A stretch of DNA of 64,000 bases from Pusillibacter faecalis (GTDB lineage Bacteria > Bacillota > Clostridia > Oscillospirales > Oscillospiraceae). The notes beneath the pieces are model-generated. The model was not told where the DNA came from, did not search any database, and saw nothing but the letters and a program-made list of their open reading frames with translations. Shown in pieces: positions 9,140 to 17,101 of the stretch. The DNA is taken from positions 310,001 to 374,000 of the forward strand of contig NZ_AP023421.1 of the NCBI RefSeq assembly GCF_018408705.1. Reading direction: 5' to 3'. The stretch's first letter is position 1, and every line of letters starts with the position of its first letter. Both the position numbers and the translations under genes were made by a program.

Positions 9140-10085
9140 TCACCTTTCCTTTACCGTGTGCCGCTGCTGACGTTTCAGTTCCGCCAGTATATCCGGCGGG
9201 ATACGGTCAACCAGCCGCTGTAAATTGTCCAGTTCGCTTTTCAGCTTTGCCCGTTCCATCGTATCTTTCATCTTTCCTTTTTCGCTGGCCTTTGCCCTTG
9301 CTTCCAGCTTCTCATTCTCCGCCAACAGGTCATTGATTGTGACCTTGTACTTTTTCAGTTGCCCGGAGAAGTTCTCCATCTGCGGGAACCACTTTTTCAG
9401 CATGGAGAGGGCTTCCTCTTTTTTCTTTCCGGCGTTCAGCGGGTTAATGCCGTCAAGGGCGGCTTCAATGGCTCTTGCCTGCCGGGAGAGGGAAACCGCC
9501 TGTTTGAAAATCCGGGTGGGGATATGCTTCCGGCCTGTCTTGCTGGCACTTTCCCCACGCTCCAAGTCGGGATATTTCTCCACCATATAGGCGTGAAAAT
9601 CGTCCTGCCACTTCGTCAGGTTTGCCCGGTTGCCGATAATCTCCTTAGCGCACAGGCGGTTGTCCTTTGTCAGCGGAACAAAGGTCAAATGCAGGTGGGG
9701 CGTTTTTCTCGTCCATGTGTACCACCGCCGACACGATATTTTCCCGTCCTACCCGGCCAATGAGGAAATCTGCCGCCCTTTGGAAGAACGCCTGTATCTC
9801 TTTTGGGGATTTCCCCTTGAAGAACTCCGGGCTGGCGGTTATCAGCGTATCGACAAACCGTGTGCTGTCTTTCCTCGTCCGGCATCCAGCCTGCTCGATA
9901 CGGCTCTGAATGAAGTGGTAATAGCGTCCCTCCGGCTTGACGATATGGAAGTTGTATTTACTCCGGCTTGTGTCAATGTCGGGGTTGCTGGCGTATTGTT
10001 CTTTCTGTCTTTCGTGATGGGCTTCCAGCGGCCTTGCCGGGTTGCCCTTGTGCTTCTCAAACCGCAAAATTGCGTGTTGTGCCAT
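9140..10085 (-). pseudogene. MobV-family relaxase, frameshifted in the catalytic motif
   Basis: Two overlapping frames together make one MobV/Pre relaxase of about 315 aa. The first (ATG 10085, behind aaaggagcaga) begins MAQHAILRFEKHKGNP and runs to VVHMDEK; the second continues as TFVPLTKDNRLCAKEIIG and ends at 9140 after a coiled-coil tail. The frame changes at the run of five A (T at 9703-9707 on the plus strand). Removing one A restores HMDEKTPHLHLTFVPLTKD, the conserved MobV metal-binding motif. The enzyme would nick the oriT at about 14438-14474 and lead DNA transfer. Either the gene is truly broken or the A count is a read error. Confidence 0.88.
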
Positions 10086-10269
10086 TCTGCTCCTTTCCCC
10101 ATTCCTTTCCTATCCGGGGTTTTCCACAGGGAAAATCCCGCCGGAATTATCTCTGATACGATAGGAATGGAATGGATATAAATAAATCATTTTAATCTTT
10201 GTATTTCTATATACCGTCCGGTTTTCGTACTTCAAGAGGGGCGGTTTCCGTACTTCATGGGTACGGTTT

Positions 10270-10665
10270 TCAGTCCTCCGGCGTACCAGAACGGGATTTC
10301 TTGAAGTCAGTGTTTGGAACCGCTTCATAGGATTTTGGGAAAATGCGGTTGGGTTTTCCACAGCCCTGCTTCTGGATTTCCACCAGTCCGGCGTATTGCA
10401 GTTCCCGCAGGGTGTTCACCGCTTTCTGCCGCCCACAGTGGAGCAGGTCAACCACCTCGCAGATGGGGTAATACAGGAAAATCCGTCCGCAGTCATCCGC
10501 CCACCCATTCTTGCGGGACAACTCTGTCCGGCGCAGGATAAAGGCGTACAGAACCTTTGCCTCGTTGGACAGGGGCTTGAATGTGGGGGCTTCAAAGAGG
10601 AAATTCGGGAGCCGGGTGAAGCTGAACGCCTTTTCCGGCTGATGGATATAGATGGTATTTGTCAT
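10270..10665 (-). CDS. Short RepA_N-type replication initiator protein
   Basis: 131 aa. The sequence KAFSFTRLPNFLFEAPTFKPLSNEAKVLYAFILRRTELSRKNGW...LLHCGRQKAVNTLRELQYAGLVE is the winged-helix RepA_N domain found in theta-type plasmid initiators and in mobile elements of Clostridia. Longer relatives have a C-terminal region after this domain, which is missing here; the protein stops shortly after the domain. Whether it still starts replication of the circular form is uncertain. No clear ribosome site is seen before the ATG at 10665. It is 184 bp upstream of the relaxase on the same strand. Confidence 0.75.
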   Translation of the reverse strand: MTNTIYIHQPEKAFSFTRLPNFLFEAPTFKPLSNEAKVLYAFILRRTELSRKNGWADDCGRIFLYYPICEVVDLLHCGRQKAVNTLRELQYAGLVEIQKQGCGKPNRIFPKSYEAVPNTDFKKSRSGTPED

Positions 10666-10776
10666 AGTGCGTTTTGTGGACGGTTAGAAGCCCGTTTTCC
10701 GGGGCGGGCGATACTTTATACCACCTGCCCCGGTTTGGGGCTTGCAAAGCCTGATAAATCAAGGCTTTTTTCGCTC

Positions 10777-11190
10777 CTAACTGTCCACAGCAGACCTCCT
10801 TTTCCGTTCACTTTCTGTTTTCTGCCGCCTGTGAACTCTGGCGGCACAGCCGGGGCAGTATTTTGCCCGGTTGGATTTGGGGACGAACACACCGCCGCAG
10901 ACCACACAGCGTTTCAAGTCCTTATCCCGGAAAATCTCCGCTTCCAGCGTCCCGTCCAGCGGCAAGACCGCCCAGCGGAACCACTTACAGCAGACCGAGA
11001 AAGAAACCGTCTGCGGGCAGGTGCAGGTGTCCCCATCGTCAAGGACAATGCAGTTGCCGTCCTCACAGCAACAGCACTCCCGGCGTATCAGGCTGGCCGC
11101 CTGTTTCCTCTGTGCCGGTGTCATGCGGTAAAGGGAACCGTCCGGCCTGCGTTCCAGCGGCGGCAAGTCTTTATAGGGGTTATTTCTCAT
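10777..11190 (-). CDS. Cysteine-rich VLP-domain protein
   Basis: 137 aa. It has a central ECCCCEDGNC cluster, a WAVLPLDGTLEAEIF segment and a C-terminal zinc-finger-like C-x2-C...C-x2-C followed by a basic tail (RRQKTESERKRR). This matches the cysteine-rich VLP family, small proteins carried by Firmicutes mobile elements next to rep/mob genes. A DNA-binding, metal-dependent role is plausible, but no function is established. It is in line with repA and mob on the minus strand. Confidence 0.75.
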   Translation of the reverse strand: MRNNPYKDLPPLERRPDGSLYRMTPAQRKQAASLIRRECCCCEDGNCIVLDDGDTCTCPQTVSFSVCCKWFRWAVLPLDGTLEAEIFRDKDLKRCVVCGGVFVPKSNRAKYCPGCAARVHRRQKTESERKRRSAVDS

Positions 11191-11504
11191 GCGTTCCCTC
11201 CATTTTGCTTTCCGTTGCCGTTTTCCCCGAAAGGATTTCCAGCTTTGGCACGCTCCCCGCAGCTTCGGGACATTTTGTCCCGAAGTCCGGCTCCTTGCGG
11301 TGCTTCCCCAGCCGGGGTATTCCTTTTCGGACGGTCATTCTGTTTTCAAGGTGCTGTCCATCGATGAACTATCCTAAGTCTACACGAAAAAAATGCAATC
11401 CCCGGAATTTTGCGAGAATTGCATTTTGATGAAGTTTACACTTTGGAAATTGCATTTTTGCAATCATCCTGTATAATGGAAGTATGCGGAGGAGGTGCGT
11501 GTCT
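11191..11504. other. Intergenic region of element 1 with hairpin and XRE control region
   Basis: No gene seen. Holds a perfect hairpin CTTCGGGACA-TTT-TGTCCCGAAG (11261-11283) and the divergent control region of the XRE gene (11391-11477). Confidence 0.6.
11391..11477 (+). promoter_or_regulatory. Promoter and likely operators of the element 1 XRE gene
   Basis: TATAAT at 11472-11477 and TTGCAT at 11450-11455, 16-bp spacer. The motif AATTGCATTTT occurs at 11417-11427 and 11448-11459, 31 bp apart, with an inverted copy AAATGCAAT at 11391-11399. The last direct copy covers the -35 box, so autorepression by the downstream XRE protein is likely. Confidence 0.6.
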
Positions 11505-12029
11505 ATGGCTTTACCCGGAACACCCGGACAGCGGATTTCCGATTTATGCAACGGAAACCATATCACACAAAAGGAACTTGCGGAGAAGATAGGCGTTTCC
11601 GCTTCCCAGTTGAGCCGCATTGTCAGCGGCGAAACGAGAACGGTCAGCAGTGATATTCTCATAGGTGTGGCAAAGGAATTTAAGGTATCGACAGACTACA
11701 TACTGGGCTTGTCTACCGTGAGCGTCCGCAAAAGCTACGATATTTCTGAATTAGGCTTGTCCGAGGGAGCCGTGAGGGGGCTTGTGACGGGTGCTGTTGA
11801 TGTGCAAATACTCAATCGCTTACTGGAACACAGGAATTTTCCCAAGCTGATAGATTTGATACGGATTTATTTTCAGGACACGGCGGCAAAGGGGATAATG
11901 GCACGAAACCAGCTTATCGAGATGGCAACGGCTTCCCTGTCCGACCTGATGAAAGAACACCCGGAACACCGGGCGGAAGCAAAGCAGGATTTACAGCTTT
12001 TGAACGCTCAGAAGATGGGGGGAACATGA
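11505..12029 (+). CDS. XRE-family regulator of element 1
   Basis: 174 aa from the ATG at 11505, behind ggaggaggtgcgtgtct; an earlier ATG at 11484 has no ribosome site. The HTH (ITQKELAEKIGVSASQLSRIVSGETRTVSSDILIGVAKEFKVSTDYILG) spans about residues 18-70. The remaining 100 residues are helical and unassigned. It sits divergent from the replication/mobilization genes, with repeated AATTGCATTTT boxes in its promoter, so it probably controls itself and perhaps the element's other genes. Confidence 0.88.
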   Translation: MALPGTPGQRISDLCNGNHITQKELAEKIGVSASQLSRIVSGETRTVSSDILIGVAKEFKVSTDYILGLSTVSVRKSYDISELGLSEGAVRGLVTGAVDVQILNRLLEHRNFPKLIDLIRIYFQDTAAKGIMARNQLIEMATASLSDLMKEHPEHRAEAKQDLQLLNAQKMGGT

Positions 12030-12055
12030 AGCGGAGATAGAGAAAATCAAAAAAT

Positions 12056-12307
12056 GTGTTCCTTGCTATCCTGCGGGACATTAAGAAAGACATTGACAAC
12101 GGGGAACAGCCGGGAGAAGCTGTGACCGCCGCTATGTTCCAAGCCATGCGGGACACTATGGCGGAGCAGAAACAAAACCCGCTTTCCATTGACGATGTAA
12201 CAGCGATGATAGCCGGACAGATCGGACAGCTTGCGCCGATGGACAAAGAAACTGCCGACCTGTTCCAGCAGTTGGCGAAGAAGATGATTGAGCAGGCAGG
12301 AAAATAA
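12056..12307 (+). CDS. Small element-borne protein, unknown function
   Basis: 83 aa, predicted helical and acidic (AILRDIKKDIDNGEQPGEAVTAAM...). The only available start is a GTG at 12056, with a poor ribosome site 18 bp upstream. An ATG overlapping the XRE stop (12026) hits a stop after four codons, so an indel may have separated the true start from the body. It follows the XRE gene by 26 bp, probably in one transcript. Family not recognised. Confidence 0.55.
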   Translation: MFLAILRDIKKDIDNGEQPGEAVTAAMFQAMRDTMAEQKQNPLSIDDVTAMIAGQIGQLAPMDKETADLFQQLAKKMIEQAGK

Positions 12308-12332
12308 AACATAAAATTCAAAGGAGATACTT

Positions 12333-12962
12333 ATGGCAACAAAAATATTTGTTCACGGCTCAGGACACAAAGCAACAAGTTGGGAAAAAACAATTTCATA
12401 CATGACAAACAACGAAGATATTGTATGTCCAAATTTATCCTCCATCCTTGAAGGGAAAGAGGCAAGCTACGAAAATCTATATTCTTCATTTGTAAAATAT
12501 TGTAACGAATTTGACGGACAAATTCATTTATGCGGTCTTTCATTAGGTGGTATTTTGGCTCTGAATTTTGCTTTGGATTTCCCGCAAAAAGTGAAAACAT
12601 TAGTTTTAATCGGAACGCCATATAAAGTCCCGAAAGTAGCATTTAGTTTTCAAAATATAATTTTCAGATTTTTACCAAAATCTATTTTTGAAACTATGGC
12701 ATTTGATAAAAAGAACACATTTGCTTTAGGGGACACTATGAAGAATTTAGATTTCAGTGATAGGGTGAAAAATATTAAGTGCCCCACTTTAATTCTTTGC
12801 GGAAAGAAAGACAGTGCAAATATGAAATCAGCGGATTACTTATCACAAAGTATTAGAAGCGCAGAATTGAAAATTATTGAGAATACAGGCCATGTTGTCA
12901 ATGAAGAAAATCCAAAAGCCTTAGCAGATATATTGAATGAATACTATTTGAAAAATTCTTAA
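12333..12962 (+). CDS. Alpha/beta hydrolase (cargo)
   Basis: 209 aa. An N-terminal VHGSGHKATSW oxyanion-type motif, nucleophile elbow GLSLGG (Ser70), late Asp in CPTLILCGKKDSAN and His in ENTGHVVNEENP give a complete alpha/beta hydrolase triad. Substrate unknown. The gene is strikingly AT-rich compared with the rest of the element, with ATT/AAA-type codons, which suggests recent acquisition from a low-GC host together with the adjacent ANT(6) gene. The ATG follows aaaggagatactt. Confidence 0.85.
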   Translation: MATKIFVHGSGHKATSWEKTISYMTNNEDIVCPNLSSILEGKEASYENLYSSFVKYCNEFDGQIHLCGLSLGGILALNFALDFPQKVKTLVLIGTPYKVPKVAFSFQNIIFRFLPKSIFETMAFDKKNTFALGDTMKNLDFSDRVKNIKCPTLILCGKKDSANMKSADYLSQSIRSAELKIIENTGHVVNEENPKALADILNEYYLKNS

Positions 12963-13015
12963 ACAATTCTGAAAGAAACTCGAAAACTACAAGCATAAAA
13001 GTTTAGAAAATAAAT

Positions 13016-13098
13016 AGCAAAGCCAGCCGAGCCAGTCAATGGTCAAGATGAACGGCGCATTTCATGCGCCGCCGTTGACAGTCCCGCCCGTCTTTGCT
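13016..13098 (+). repeat. Structured repeat, copy 1 (AGCAAAG...CTTTGCT)
   Basis: Closing stem AGCAAAG/CTTTGCT, inner stem GTCAA/TTGAC, a loop sequence GGTCAAGATGAACG and a further stem CGGCGCAT/ATGCGCCG. The same layout occurs at 60947-61019 in element 2. Non-coding; probably an RNA structure or terminator-like element carried by conjugative-type transposons. Confidence 0.6.
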
Positions 13099-13167
13099 AA
13101 AGGGTAATCAAGGCGGGAAAGCCCTAAAATGGTTTCACACCTATTTCAATAATTGGAGGAGATAAAA

Positions 13168-14019
13168 ATGAGATCAGAAAAGGAAGTTTATGATATTGTT
13201 TTGAATTTTGCAAAAACAGACAAACGCATTCGCATGGTTACTTTGGAAGGATCTAGAACAAATACAAATATTCCGCCTGATGATTTTCAGGATTTTGATA
13301 TTACTTTTTTTGTTACGGATATGGACAGCTTCACAAGTGATGATAAATGGCTAGATATATTTGGTGAAAGGTTGATTCTGCAAAAGCCGGAAGATATGGA
13401 ATTATTTCCAGCTGTAGAAAAGGGATTTTCATATTTAATGCTGTTTACTGATGATGTTAAGATAGATTTAACTTTGCTGCCGCTGGAACTGATAGACGAG
13501 TATTTTACATGGGATAAACTGGTAAAGTTACTGTTGGATAAAGACAACCGTATCGTAAAGCCGCCAATACCAACGGATATAGACTACCACTTGCAGAAGC
13601 CTACTCAAAGAATGTTTGACGATTGCTGTAATGAATTTTGGAATACTACAACATATGTAGTAAAGGGCTTATGCCGCAAAGAAATTCTTTTTGCTATTGA
13701 CCATATGAATGATATAGTACGAAAAGAATTGCTTCGCATGATTTCCTGGCTGATTGGTATCAAACAGGGATTTCATTTCAGTTTGGGAAAAAACTATAAA
13801 TTTATGAAGCAATATGTCCCAGAGGAATTGTGGGAACGACTTATGTCCACTTATAATATGGATTCCTATCCCCATATGTGGGAATCCTTTGAACAATGTA
13901 TGGCATTGTTCCGGGAGGTTTCGTCAGAAGTGGCATGCCAGTTGGATTACCAGTATCCACTATATGATGAAAAAATCAGTAATTATGTGATTCGGCAAAA
14001 GAAAAAAATATGGCATTGA
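13168..14019 (+). CDS. ant(6)-Ib: Aminoglycoside 6-adenylyltransferase, ANT(6)-Ib type
   Basis: 283 aa from the ATG at 13168 behind ggaggagataaaa; a TTG at 13153 is in frame but lies over the ribosome site. The N-terminal nucleotidyltransferase region reads VTLEGSRTNTNIPPDDFQDFDITFFV, giving the GSR and DxD metal-binding motifs, with KIDLTLLPLE following. It ends NYVIRQKKK, as do ANT(6)-Ib-type proteins rather than the longer ANT(6)-Ia. The family transfers AMP from ATP to the 6-hydroxyl of streptomycin. The length looks complete and no frame break is seen, so resistance is probable. AT-rich, like the hydrolase upstream. Confidence 0.93.
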   Translation: MRSEKEVYDIVLNFAKTDKRIRMVTLEGSRTNTNIPPDDFQDFDITFFVTDMDSFTSDDKWLDIFGERLILQKPEDMELFPAVEKGFSYLMLFTDDVKIDLTLLPLELIDEYFTWDKLVKLLLDKDNRIVKPPIPTDIDYHLQKPTQRMFDDCCNEFWNTTTYVVKGLCRKEILFAIDHMNDIVRKELLRMISWLIGIKQGFHFSLGKNYKFMKQYVPEELWERLMSTYNMDSYPHMWESFEQCMALFREVSSEVACQLDYQYPLYDEKISNYVIRQKKKIWH

Positions 14020-14437
14020 AGATGATAACAAATAAAAATTTTTTTCAATCGAAAAAAATTTATTTTGATTATTCAATTTTGAAAAACTGAATACCTCAAA
14101 ATCAGAAAGAGCGCGGACAAGCACTTTGAGGGATTGGCCGCCTTGTCCACCCATTCAGTGGGACGGCGGGTGGCGGTCAAGGCCGGGTGTAAACCCGTTC
14201 ATTTCAGCCTTGACGGTTACCCGCTGTCCTGTTACTTTTCCGGGAGTGTAGCCACAACTTCGGGACACTTTGTCCACAAGTCGGAGCGTAGGACGAGGGA
14301 CGGGGGCTTTCATATACGCCCTGTCTGCTGATGAAAACAGACCTGCGCTTGCGGCTCCACGCCACACAAGCACAGCCCTGTTTTCCTGCCGCCCCTCCCC
14401 GGCGGCAACGGCATTTTCACGGCAACGCCGACAGAGC

Positions 14438-14474
14438 GTATAACACACTACACTTTGCTTCGCAAAGTCGTGTG
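14438..14474 (-). other. oriT of pMV158/MobV type
   Basis: On the minus strand: ACTTTGC-gaa-GCAAAGT followed by GTAGTGTGTTATAC. The TAGTGTG/TTA string is the nick sequence of the pMV158 MobM family, and its placement 3' of an ACTTT/AAAGT hairpin is the same. It fits the MobV relaxase at 9140-10085. Confidence 0.8.
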
Positions 14475-14510
14475 CCAAATGGGGGCGTTGCCCCCTTTGG
14501 AAACCCCCCA

Positions 14511-14562
14511 CAAGAAAAGGCGGTACGCTACCCCTCTACGGGGCGCATACCGCCTTTTCTTG
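14511..14562. terminator. Long hairpin near right end of element 1
   Basis: Near-perfect inverted repeat with arms CAAGAAAAGGCGGTACGC / GCATACCGCCTTTTCTTG. It is A-rich on one side and T-rich on the other, so it could terminate in both directions and insulate the element. Confidence 0.6.
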
Positions 14563-14641
14563 TTATCCAGCCCTCCGGCTGTATCGGTTGAGCAAAAGTC
14601 AGCGTGGGAATGGTGTGGTATCTTTATCTAAGTGAATCCCC

Positions 14642-14752
14642 GCTCTCCCACTTGCTGACGGACTGCCGGGTGACACCCAGTTGATCTGCCAGCTGCTCCT
14701 GACTCAGGCCCGCTTTCCGGCGAAGCTGGGATAACTTTTCTGAAAACTGCAT
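14642..14752 (-). pseudogene. 5' part of the XRE gene split by element 1
   Basis: Encodes MQFSEKLSQLRRKAGLSQEQ and the rest of the HTH up to SVSKWESG, 37 codons from the ATG at 14752, then runs into the element and stops at 14624. It is the missing N-terminus of the fragment at 6459-7116. The short product could still fold as an HTH stub, but it lacks the end of the domain. Confidence 0.88.
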
Positions 14753-14879
14753 CTTTGTGACACTCACCTTCCCTTTGGATGCCCCCATCATAGACCACCT
14801 GCCGTGTTCCGGCAAGAACGCGGCAGGTGGAACTTTGTCAACTGATGGTTGCATCCCTTGTGCCGCAGCCCTCTCGCCT

Positions 14880-15890
14880 TTACCAGATTCCCAGGAGATG
14901 CTGCACGCCAAGGCTCACGCCCGCAATCGCCACCCAGCAGCAAAACCCCATGAAAATCGGCTTGCCGCCTGTCTTCACCAGCTTGATGAGATCGGTGTTC
15001 AGCCCGATTGCCGCCATGGCCATGACGATGAAAAACTTACTGGCGTCTTTCAGGAAGGCCACCACTGCCGCAGGGATCGGCACCACAGTTGTCACCACGG
15101 AGGCCAGCAGGAAAAACAGGACAAACCACGGGAAGATCTTCTTGAGATTGACCTGGGCTCCTCCGCTGCGATCGCTCTTCCCGGCCCGGCGGAGAGCCAG
15201 AACCAGTGTGATAGGAATGATAGCAAGAGTTCTGGTCATCTTAACAATGGCTGCGGTGTCCAGTGTGTTGGCCCCCGGGTGCATACCATCCCAGGCGGCG
15301 GCCGCCGCTGTGACAGAGGAGGTGTCGTTCACTGCCGTACCTGCGAAGAGGCCGAACCCCTCGTTGGACAGTCCCAGCGCACTGCCAAGCGTTGGGAAGA
15401 TCAGCGCGGCCAGCACATTGAAGAGGAAGATCACCGAGATTGCCTGTGCAATCTCCTCGTCGTCCGCGGCAATCACGGGGGCCGTGGCGGCAATGGCGCT
15501 TCCGCCACAGATAGAGGACCCCACACCGATCAGCGTGGAAATATGAGCGTCCATCTTCATGGCCCGATAGAGGACATAGGCGACGATCAGCGAGGTTGCA
15601 ATGGTGGAGAGGATGATGGGCAGGGACTGTCCTCCTACCTGCAGGACGCTGGCAAGGTTCATGCCAAAGCCCAGCAGTACCACCGCCAGCTGCAAAATTT
15701 TCTTGGAGGTATAAGTAATCCCGGGCTTGGCTCCACCCTGCTCCTTCCAAAACAGCGCAATCACCATGCCGATCAGAATGGCGAATACGGGTCCGCCCAC
15801 CACCTCAAAGCGCTTTCCCAGCAGCCACGCGGGAACGGCAATCACCAGGCAGAGCAAAATTCCCCATGCATATTTCTTCAAAAAATTCAT
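14880..15890 (-). CDS. yeiH: YeiH/UPF0324-family membrane transporter (putative sulfate exporter family)
   Basis: 336 aa with about ten membrane segments. The conserved [19 protein letters not shown] motif near residues 122-140, the [14 protein letters not shown] segment and [11 protein letters not shown] identify the conserved hypothetical 698/YeiH family. Members have been linked to sulfate or sulfonate export, but the substrate is not established. The ATG follows gggaggaatct. It is a single gene, transcribed toward the split regulator. Confidence 0.88.
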   Translation of the reverse strand: MNFLKKYAWGILLCLVIAVPAWLLGKRFEVVGGPVFAILIGMVIALFWKEQGGAKPGITYTSKKILQLAVVLLGFGMNLASVLQVGGQSLPIILSTIATSLIVAYVLYRAMKMDAHISTLIGVGSSICGGSAIAATAPVIAADDEEIAQAISVIFLFNVLAALIFPTLGSALGLSNEGFGLFAGTAVNDTSSVTAAAAAWDGMHPGANTLDTAAIVKMTRTLAIIPITLVLALRRAGKSDRSGGAQVNLKKIFPWFVLFFLLASVVTTVVPIPAAVVAFLKDASKFFIVMAMAAIGLNTDLIKLVKTGGKPIFMGFCCWVAIAGVSLGVQHLLGIW

Positions 15891-15968
15891 AGATTCCTCC
15901 CAGATGAAAATTTTTTAACACATGGTTGTTTATGATACCACTTGATTCCCAGTTTGTCAAAAAATTTG

Positions 15969-15999
15969 GAGCGGCCCGCTATCTTGGGCCGCTCCTTTT
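15969..15999. terminator. Terminator after the ECF-partner gene
   Basis: GAGCGGCCC / GGGCCGCTC stem with a 7-nt loop. On the minus strand it is followed by AAATTTTTT, just after the stop at 16004. Confidence 0.8.
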
Positions 16000-16003
16000 C
16001 TAT

Positions 16004-17101
16004 TTAGGTAAGTGGAATCCGTGTTTCTCCCCATAAAAGATAGTCAGCTTCTGTCAAGGCAACAGGCTGTGCAAATGTAGTGGACACCTGATGGCGATTT
16101 CCGCTGCCCAAAGAGCTGAATCCGCCGTTGAATTCCATCTGGCTTCCGTCCTCCATCACCAGAGAGAGCTTCGCAGAGGGCGTGATAGAAACAGCCATGG
16201 GTGTAGTGCTCCCATCCTCTCCAACCATGCCAACCACGGCGTCTTCCTCTTGTATGGCCCGCTCAGCTTCTTTTGCCGCCTCAGCTACCGCTTCATCGTA
16301 GTGGTACGTGTACTCCACCCGCACAGGCGAAATCCGCAGACTGTCCATGACAATGGGACCATACGGGGTCTCTGTGGTCAGGCCCGCTGCATCTAGAGTC
16401 CAAACCAGTTCCTGGCTCATGCTCTCTGTGATTGGGAACAGCCACTCCCCTTCCGCTATGGCAACAGTCTCTTCCCCATTTATCTCCCAGAGGCCTGGAA
16501 TCCGCAGGGTCTTTCCAACCAGCGTGCCATCGGCGTGGATCTCCACCACCATGCGAATCCGGTTATCGTCTGGGTCTAAATCCTCCAAGTAGTCGTCAGC
16601 AATCATATATCCAAGGAACTCGGCTTCCTCCAAACCGTTCGAATTCACCAAGGTAATCCGGTTTTCCAGGTTCTTTCCATCCATCAGCGTATAGCATGCG
16701 TCCTCGCCGTCCAACAGGGGGAGCATGGTTCCCTCTGGAGTCTGAATCTCCAGCATGAGATAAAATACGCCATCCGCCCCAAAGGCAGCCAGAGGCTTCA
16801 TTGTGGTTCCGCCACAGGTCACAGGGGGCGGCAGCTCCCCACTCAGTTCTTCCATCAAATCCCGTTCGTTTGCACTCAGGCTTCCAAAATACGCCTCCCA
16901 AAGCGGCGCGGCGACGGCGGTCGCCGTGCCGATCAAAAGCACTGCCGCGAGAACCCCAGCCAAGCTTCGCCGCCCCCAGCCGCAGCGCCGTCTGGAGGAG
17001 TGAAATGCCGACTGTGTTAGGAGAGCCGTTTTCAGGGCGGCCTTTCCCTCCGCCGTATAACGCACCTGATTCAGCTCATTTTGATAAACATTCTTCTCCA
17101 T
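16004..17101 (-). CDS. Membrane-anchored partner of the ECF sigma factor (anti-sigma-like, DUF4179-type)
   Basis: 365 aa. A cytoplasmic N-terminus of about 45 residues (YTAEGKAALKTALL) precedes one membrane helix (SLAGVLAAVLLIGTATAVAAPL, about 46-67) and a large outer domain with repeated beta-type sequence. Its start overlaps the sigma gene by 26 bp. The architecture is that of RsgI/DUF4179-like proteins that hold an ECF sigma factor at the membrane. The anti-sigma role is inferred from position and shape, not from a catalytic motif. Confidence 0.7.
   Translation of the reverse strand: MEKNVYQNELNQVRYTAEGKAALKTALLTQSAFHSSRRRCGWGRRSLAGVLAAVLLIGTATAVAAPLWEAYFGSLSANERDLMEELSGELPPPVTCGGTTMKPLAAFGADGVFYLMLEIQTPEGTMLPLLDGEDACYTLMDGKNLENRITLVNSNGLEEAEFLGYMIADDYLEDLDPDDNRIRMVVEIHADGTLVGKTLRIPGLWEINGEETVAIAEGEWLFPITESMSQELVWTLDAAGLTTETPYGPIVMDSLRISPVRVEYTYHYDEAVAEAAKEAERAIQEEDAVVGMVGEDGSTTPMAVSITPSAKLSLVMEDGSQMEFNGGFSSLGSGNRHQVSTTFAQPVALTEADYLLWGETRIPLT

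Larger units (their letters stand above)
14020..14640. other. Right end of element 1, no gene; holds oriT
   Basis: 620 bp without a convincing gene. It contains an imperfect copy of the ACTTCGGGACA hairpin (about 14257-14281), the oriT (14438-14474), a GGGGGC-gtt-GCCCCC hairpin (14483-14497), a long inverted repeat (14511-14562) and the right attachment arm (14617-14641). Confidence 0.6.
7117..14641. mobile_element. Mobile element 1: serine-recombinase mobilizable transposon, about 7.5 kb
   Basis: The borders are deduced from the split XRE gene. The chromosome reads ...CGCTGTG-CC at 7111-7118 and CC-GCTCTCCC at 14640-14649; removing the DNA between gives an uninterrupted gene with a CC (GG on the gene strand) core. 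The inner ends, ggtatcacatagttaaagata at the left and tatctttatctaagtgaatcc at the right, are imperfect inverted copies of each other, as in attP of large serine recombinases. Contents: recombinase, TnpW-like protein, MobV relaxase (frameshifted), RepA-type protein, Cys-rich VLP protein, XRE regulator, hydrolase, ANT(6) and oriT. It resembles Tn4451-type mobilizable elements. Confidence 0.9.

Noticed and set aside
10110..10361. 83-codon minus-strand frame overlapping the end of the RepA-type gene
   Set aside because: It might be a shifted RepA C-terminus, but no conserved RepA sequence is visible in it, so it is not called as a frameshift.
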